DNA of 64,000 bases from contig JBCCEJ010000007.1 of the NCBI GenBank assembly GCA_039030335.1, positions 1-64,000 of the forward strand. Reading direction: 5' to 3'. The notes beneath the pieces were generated by a model that was given only the letters and a program-made list of their open reading frames with translations, was not told the origin of the DNA and did not search any database. The DNA comes from JBCCEJ01 sp039030335. GTDB lineage: Bacteria; Pseudomonadota; Gammaproteobacteria; HK1. Both the position numbers and the translations under genes were made by a program. Positions 59,898 to 64,000 of the stretch are shown piece by piece (the stretch's first letter is position 1; every line of letters begins with the position of its first letter).

Positions 59898-61277
59898 ATG
59901 AAAACAGACGCTGCGCCAACAGCAGCAGCGCACAACCCGACAGCCGCCATGAAAACAACATCGATCAAAGTGACTCGCAGACGCCGCCGGCGTCGAACGC
60001 GTTCGTCACCTCGGCTGAGCCGGCGATGGATGGCACTGCTCATTGCGCTCTCGATGGGCGCGGTCGCGGCGGCGCCGGTGGGTCTGTTCACGCTCTACCA
60101 CATGTTGCCAGGCAGCGAGGCCGCGACCGATGCCGGACCCGCGCAGTCGCTCGCCGATACGCTGGAAGTTGGGCACAGCGCCTCCTCTGGTCCGGCGCAG
60201 CGGCCGGTGTCTGCCAACGTCCTGGCTTTGGGCGAGAAGCGCGCGGCCCTGCTCCGGGATCGCGACCACCTCGGTTGCACCTTTGATTACGAACCGCCTG
60301 AGCCCGACCTCGCGCTGAGTGTCGCGCACCAGGATGAGTTGGGCTCGCCCGCATCGCCGGGCGATCCGCGCGAACCCGATATCACTCAATCGCCCGAGCC
60401 GGCAACGCCGCACCTGCTGCCGCTGCCCGCGCCGTCGGCCGATGATGTGATCGAGTCCGGCACGCCAGCGCTGCGCGCTGACCTCGTGGGCGTCGCGCCA
60501 CTGCGGTTGCCGGCGCCCGGTCGTGCGACGCGTCCGGCCGCGGGGCACTCCGGCGCCGCGCTGATCGTCACGGACCCGTTCTCCGGTTTGCCTCTGAGTG
60601 TCGCCAGCACAGCAACCGCCGTATCCGGTGCCGCCACGGCCGCTTCTGCGCAACCCGCGGCGACGACTGCGGACGCTGAGTCTGCCGAATCGCCTGTTAC
60701 GCTCACGCCGCTGCGGATTTCTGATGGCGATGTGCACGGCGGGACCGACCCGGTCATCGGCGGACTGATTCTCGAAGGCACCGGCCGGCTGGTCCCTGGG
60801 CATTCTCCCGGCATAATGCCGATTCTCAGCGGTGACTACGTCATGGATGCCGGGGTCCTCGAAATTGAGATCGGCGGTACCGCTCTGGGCGCGTTCGACC
60901 GAATCGAAGTGCTCGGCGGTGGCGAAGCGCGGCTGAGCGGCGGCGAAATCCAGATCTCGTTCATCGACGGATTTACCCCTGCCGTGGGCGACACGTTCGA
61001 GTTCCTGTTCGCCAGCAGCGGCGTGATCGACGATGCGGATTTCGGCCTCGACGAGGTCACCGTCAGCGTGACCGGACTGGAACCCGGTCTTGATTTCATG
61101 ATCAACAGCGATGGTGGTTTTGGGTTGGAGCTCGAGATCGTCGCTGGCGCGGTAGCTGCGCTGACCTCGACGGCATCAGCCAGCACCGCGACTGCTCCGG
61201 CACCCGGTACCTGGCTGTTGATGTGCGCGGGCCTTGCAGGTGTATTCGCTGGTGGCAGACGGCGCATCCGCGCCTGA
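59898..61277 (+). CDS. PEP-CTERM-type exosortase substrate
   Basis: A 459-residue exported protein. An Arg-rich N-terminus (RRRRRRRTRSS) is followed by a membrane/signal segment near residues 45-68. The middle is Pro/Ala-rich. Residues ~285-400 resemble the PEP-CTERM/autotransporter-associated beta module (LVPGHSPGIMPILSGDYVMD, EIEIGG, SFIDGFTPAVGDTFEFL). The C-terminus APAPGTWLLMCAGLAGVFAG with a terminal GRRRIRA is a PEP-CTERM-like sorting signal: Pro-Gly motif, hydrophobic helix, basic tail. It would be processed by an exosortase, which is not in the window. GGGGAGG stands directly before the ATG. It probably contributes to the extracellular matrix or floc. Confidence 0.75.
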   Translation: MKTDAAPTAAAHNPTAAMKTTSIKVTRRRRRRRTRSSPRLSRRWMALLIALSMGAVAAAPVGLFTLYHMLPGSEAATDAGPAQSLADTLEVGHSASSGPAQRPVSANVLALGEKRAALLRDRDHLGCTFDYEPPEPDLALSVAHQDELGSPASPGDPREPDITQSPEPATPHLLPLPAPSADDVIESGTPALRADLVGVAPLRLPAPGRATRPAAGHSGAALIVTDPFSGLPLSVASTATAVSGAATAASAQPAATTADAESAESPVTLTPLRISDGDVHGGTDPVIGGLILEGTGRLVPGHSPGIMPILSGDYVMDAGVLEIEIGGTALGAFDRIEVLGGGEARLSGGEIQISFIDGFTPAVGDTFEFLFASSGVIDDADFGLDEVTVSVTGLEPGLDFMINSDGGFGLELEIVAGAVAALTSTASASTATAPAPGTWLLMCAGLAGVFAGGRRRIRA

Positions 61278-61436
61278 CCTGCTCGTTCGTAAGTCCATGC
61301 GGCCGCCGGCGTCGTCGCAACCGGGCCGGCCGCGACGCGGCTAAATCGGCTACAGTTCTCCACCTGCGGGCCGGCGACCAGTCCGGTGGTTGGCCGCGGA
61401 TTCCGGGACCTTCCAAATCGAGTCGGATGCCGAGCC

Positions 61437-62543
61437 ATGAACGAAGCCGAAACGCCATTTACCGCGCTGGTGCGCAGCCTGCCGAGCAGCATTCCGTTTG
61501 TGGGGCCAGAAGCGATCGAACGCCGTCGCGGCAGCCCATTCGAGGTGCGCGTTGGCGCGAATGAAAGCGCCTTCGGCGTCTCGCCCAAGGCGGCCGAAGC
61601 GATGCGCGAGGCGGTTGTCAACATCGCTTGGTACGGAGATCCCGAAGGGTACGACCTGCGTGCCGCAATCGCCGCGCACCACGGTGTGACCATGGAGCGC
61701 GTGTGTCTCGCTGGAGGGGTCGACGAACTCCTCGGCTTAACGGTGCGCATGCTGGTCGAACCCGGGGCGCCGGTGATCACTTCACTCGGTGCTTATCCGA
61801 CCTTCAACTACCACGTGGACGGCTTTGGCGGCGAACTCATCAAGGTTCCGTATCGGGATGACCACATCGACCTGGCCGCCGTGCAGGCGGCCGCGCACGA
61901 ACATGGCGCACCCCTCGTCTATCTGGCCAATCCAGATAATCCGATGGGAACCTGGCACTCGGCGGCCGCGGTCAGAGACTTCATATCGGGATTGCCCGAA
62001 CAGACCGTTTTGATTCTCGATGAGGCCTATATCGAGTTCGCACCGGACGGGACAACCTGGCCGCTTACCGAGGACGACCCGCGCGTCATCCGCATGCGCA
62101 CGTTCTCGAAAGCTCACGGTATGGCCGGCGCGCGAATCGGGTATGCGGTTGCGGAACCGCACCTGATCGTCGGCTTCAACAAGATTCGCAATCACTTCGG
62201 CGTCAACCGTCTCGCCATGGCTGGCGCCCTCGCCTCGTTGCAAGACACCGATTTCGTCTCGCGGGTGGCAATGGAAGTCGCGCGCGGGCGCGATGACTAC
62301 TACGCGCTTGCCCGCCAGCACAATCTCGCGAGTCTGCCGTCCGCAACGAACTTCGTCGCCATCGATATGGGTGGCGACGGTGAGCGGGCGCGCAGGATGC
62401 TCGCGTGCCTGGAGCAGCTCGGTGTGTTCGTCCGGATGCCGGGCATCGCGCCAATGGATCGCTGTATTCGGATCAGCGTGGGAGTGGAAAGCGAGCGGGC
62501 TTTGCTGGCCGAGCGGTTTTCGGACGCCTTCAAGAAGCTCTAG
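61437..62543 (+). CDS. HisC-like PLP-dependent aminotransferase
   Basis: A 368-residue fold-type I aminotransferase. GANESAFGVSPKAAEAMREA is the N-terminal signature, YLANPDNPMGTW holds the PLP-binding Asn-Pro, LDEAYIEFAP the Asp/Tyr, and MRTFSKAHGMAGARIGY the PLP lysine; the substrate Arg is expected near CIRISVGVE. It resembles histidinol-phosphate aminotransferase, but no his genes are near, so another substrate is possible. The start at 61437 was chosen over an upstream in-frame GTG (61386) for similarity. Confidence 0.85.
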   Translation: MNEAETPFTALVRSLPSSIPFVGPEAIERRRGSPFEVRVGANESAFGVSPKAAEAMREAVVNIAWYGDPEGYDLRAAIAAHHGVTMERVCLAGGVDELLGLTVRMLVEPGAPVITSLGAYPTFNYHVDGFGGELIKVPYRDDHIDLAAVQAAAHEHGAPLVYLANPDNPMGTWHSAAAVRDFISGLPEQTVLILDEAYIEFAPDGTTWPLTEDDPRVIRMRTFSKAHGMAGARIGYAVAEPHLIVGFNKIRNHFGVNRLAMAGALASLQDTDFVSRVAMEVARGRDDYYALARQHNLASLPSATNFVAIDMGGDGERARRMLACLEQLGVFVRMPGIAPMDRCIRISVGVESERALLAERFSDAFKKL

Positions 62544-62610
62544 CGAAGCACCCCGGGAGATGGCCGGCCAGCCAGACGCTGAACCGCCTGGCGCACGCCA
62601 CGACGGGCTC

Positions 62611-62692
62611 GCCCTAGGGGTTGCCGGCTGATGACCGGTTTGCGTCGTGTTTCGAGGGGCGTACGCCCTAGCCTGGTCGGCTGATGTCGGTT
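62611..62692 (+). repeat. Imperfect 30-base direct repeat before hrpB
   Basis: GCCCTAG (62611-62617) and GGCTGATG (62625-62632) recur as GCCCTAG (62665-62671) and GGCTGATG (62679-62686), about 54 bases apart, with similar intervening bases and a following GGTT. The second copy contains the hrpB start codon. A 12-bp palindrome GGGCGTACGCCC lies between (62657-62668). It may be a small duplication; regulatory meaning is uncertain. Confidence 0.4.
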
Positions 62693-64000
62693 CCAACGCT
62701 GCACGCCGCGGTCGAACCGCTGAAACGAGCACTGTCACAGCCCGGTGCCCGCGCGCTGTTGAGCGCGCCGCCGGGTACGGGCAAAACAACCCGAATGCCG
62801 CTTGAACTGCTCGACTGTCCGTGGCTCGACGGACAGCGCATCGTGCTTCTAGAGCCGCGGCGAGTAGCGGCTCGCGCGGTCGCGCGGCGCATGGCGTCTC
62901 TGCTCGGGGAACGGGTCGGCGAGCGGGTCGGCTACCGGGTCCGGTTCGATACCCGAGTGTCACCGCGTACCCGCATCGAGGTAGTCACCGAGGGGCTACT
63001 GGTCCGGCGGCTGCAGTCGGATCCGGAACTCGCGGGCGTGGGTCTCGTCGTCTTCGATGAATTACACGAGCGGCATCTGGATACTGACCTCGCGCTTGCG
63101 CTCACGCTGGACACTGCGGGCAGCCTGCGGCCCGACCTGCGAGTACTGGCAATGTCGGCGACGCTCGACGCCGGCAAGGTCGCGGCCGTTCTGAATACGC
63201 CGCATTACTTCGAAGTCGTCGGCGAAGCCTTCCCGGTGGCAACGCACTACCTGGGTCGCGAGGTACCGGTCCGCGTTGCCGTCGCGCGGGCTCTACGGGA
63301 AGGGTCAGGCGATGTTCTGGTGTTCCTCCCGGGCGCGGCCGAGATCCGCCAGGCGGCTGAAGAGATCGAATCGCTTGAGTCGGACGATGCGTTGGTCGTA
63401 TGCCCGCTCTATGCAGAGCTGGGGCCAGGGGCGGAACAACCGGCACTGGAGGCGGACCCGGAAGGGCGGCGCAAGGTGGTCTTGGCTACCAATATCGCGG
63501 AAAGCAGTCTGACCATCCCCGGCGTGCGCGCCGTCGTGGACACGGGTCGTGCCCGCGTACCCGTGTTCGACCCGAACGCTTCTCTGACGCGGCTCGAGAC
63601 CGTACGCATCTCCCGGGCCTCCGCCGATCAGCGCCGCGGTCGGGCGGGTAGGCTCGCGCCAGGGCGGTGTTATCGGCTGTGGACGCAAAGCGATGAAGGC
63701 GCGAGACCTGCGTACCATCCTCCCGAGCTTTTGAGTGCCGATCTAGCTCCGCTCGCCCTGCAGTTGCTCGCTTGGGGTGCCCGGCACCCGGGCGATCTCG
63801 CATGGCTGGACCCGCTTCCGGCCGGCGCCTTGGGTGAGGCGTGGTCGCTGCTGCGCAGCCTGGGCGCCGTCGACGATCAGCACCGGTTGACCTCACGGGG
63901 CCGTGCCATGGCGCAGATTCCTGTGCATCCGCGGCTGGCCGCCATGATTGCGGGCAGTGAGGATGCCGCCGACCATATGCTCAGCTGTCGGCTTGCCGCC
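62684..64000 (+). CDS. hrpB: ATP-dependent helicase HrpB, 3'-truncated by the window
   Basis: The first 439 residues of a DEAH/RHA-type helicase, about half of the usual 820-840. Motif I LSAPPGTGKTTRMPLELL, Ia LEPRRVAARAVARRMA, II VVFDELHERHLDTDLAL, III AMSATLDAG, V LATNIAESSLTIPGVRAVVD and VI DQRRGRAGRLAPGRCYRLW are all present. HrpB is a conserved but poorly understood bacterial helicase. The reading frame is open to the last base of the window. Confidence 0.93.
   Translation, partial: MSVPTLHAAVEPLKRALSQPGARALLSAPPGTGKTTRMPLELLDCPWLDGQRIVLLEPRRVAARAVARRMASLLGERVGERVGYRVRFDTRVSPRTRIEVVTEGLLVRRLQSDPELAGVGLVVFDELHERHLDTDLALALTLDTAGSLRPDLRVLAMSATLDAGKVAAVLNTPHYFEVVGEAFPVATHYLGREVPVRVAVARALREGSGDVLVFLPGAAEIRQAAEEIESLESDDALVVCPLYAELGPGAEQPALEADPEGRRKVVLATNIAESSLTIPGVRAVVDTGRARVPVFDPNASLTRLETVRISRASADQRRGRAGRLAPGRCYRLWTQSDEGARPAYHPPELLSADLAPLALQLLAWGARHPGDLAWLDPLPAGALGEAWSLLRSLGAVDDQHRLTSRGRAMAQIPVHPRLAAMIAGSEDAADHMLSCRLAA

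Noticed and set aside
1..64000. tRNA genes, CRISPR arrays, insertion sequences, prophage or attachment sites
   Set aside because: I looked in all gaps for T-loop consensus, regular direct repeats with spacers, and transposase or integrase motifs and saw none.

Overview
This is a GC-rich, gene-dense bacterial chromosome segment with about 50 protein genes, many four-base stop/start overlaps and short intergenic gaps. No rRNA, tRNA, CRISPR array, insertion sequence, integrase or phage gene was seen. The protein families suggest a gammaproteobacterium, probably an uncultured or poorly studied lineage: an ilvG/ilvM pair behind a branched-chain-amino-acid leader peptide, PBP1C beside a bacterial alpha-2-macroglobulin, DksA, SixA, UbiX, Ppk1/Ppx, HrpB and a PEP-CTERM protein. 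This placement is inferred from gene content only. The first ~65 bases look like a contig edge, because phosphoglucomutase lacks its N-terminus, and hrpB runs off the right end.

Layout. 0-10.5 kb: truncated phosphoglucomutase, a formyltransferase behind a perfect palindrome, a LOG-family/LptA-like pair, a zinc-cysteine-less DksA, an ArsR/AHSA1 pair, a hydantoinase/oxoprolinase hyuA-hyuB pair, the remnant of a short-chain dehydrogenase, and a glutaredoxin-A-type-rhodanese fusion. 10.9-24.1 kb: one operon-like run encoding a 1500-residue secreted repeat protein of unknown function, a 1960-residue thioester-containing alpha-2-macroglobulin, PBP1C and a small thioesterase. 24.3-33.9 kb: a secreted cyclase-family hydrolase, ilvG-ilvM with leader peptide and attenuator, a stand-alone class III nucleotide cyclase domain, NAD synthetase and small enzymes. 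34-46 kb: asnS, sixA, the convergent polyphosphate pair ppx/ppk1 sharing one hairpin, a MmgE/PrpD protein, ubiX plus a YceI-like lipoprotein, a Nac-like LysR regulator, and ggt-chaC for glutathione breakdown.

46-64 kb: a methyltransferase/SDR pair, a secreted FKBP, a marR-caiB-(A-T-TE) operon whose adenylation domain lacks the usual amino-group-binding Asp, cytochrome b561-YceI, a membrane Ser/Thr kinase with a periplasmic FGE-like domain convergent with an FHA protein carrying a TolA-like rod, a HAD hydrolase, a PEP-CTERM protein behind a sigma-54-type promoter, a HisC-like aminotransferase and the start of hrpB.

The best candidates for undescribed biology are: (1) the giant repeat protein coupled to alpha-2-macroglobulin and PBP1C, probably an envelope-defence or repair unit; (2) the kinase/FHA pair, both membrane proteins with cytosolic phospho-signalling domains and periplasmic parts; (3) the MarR-regulated CoA-transferase/single-module synthetase operon. 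All functions are read from sequence motifs and family knowledge; no search was run.
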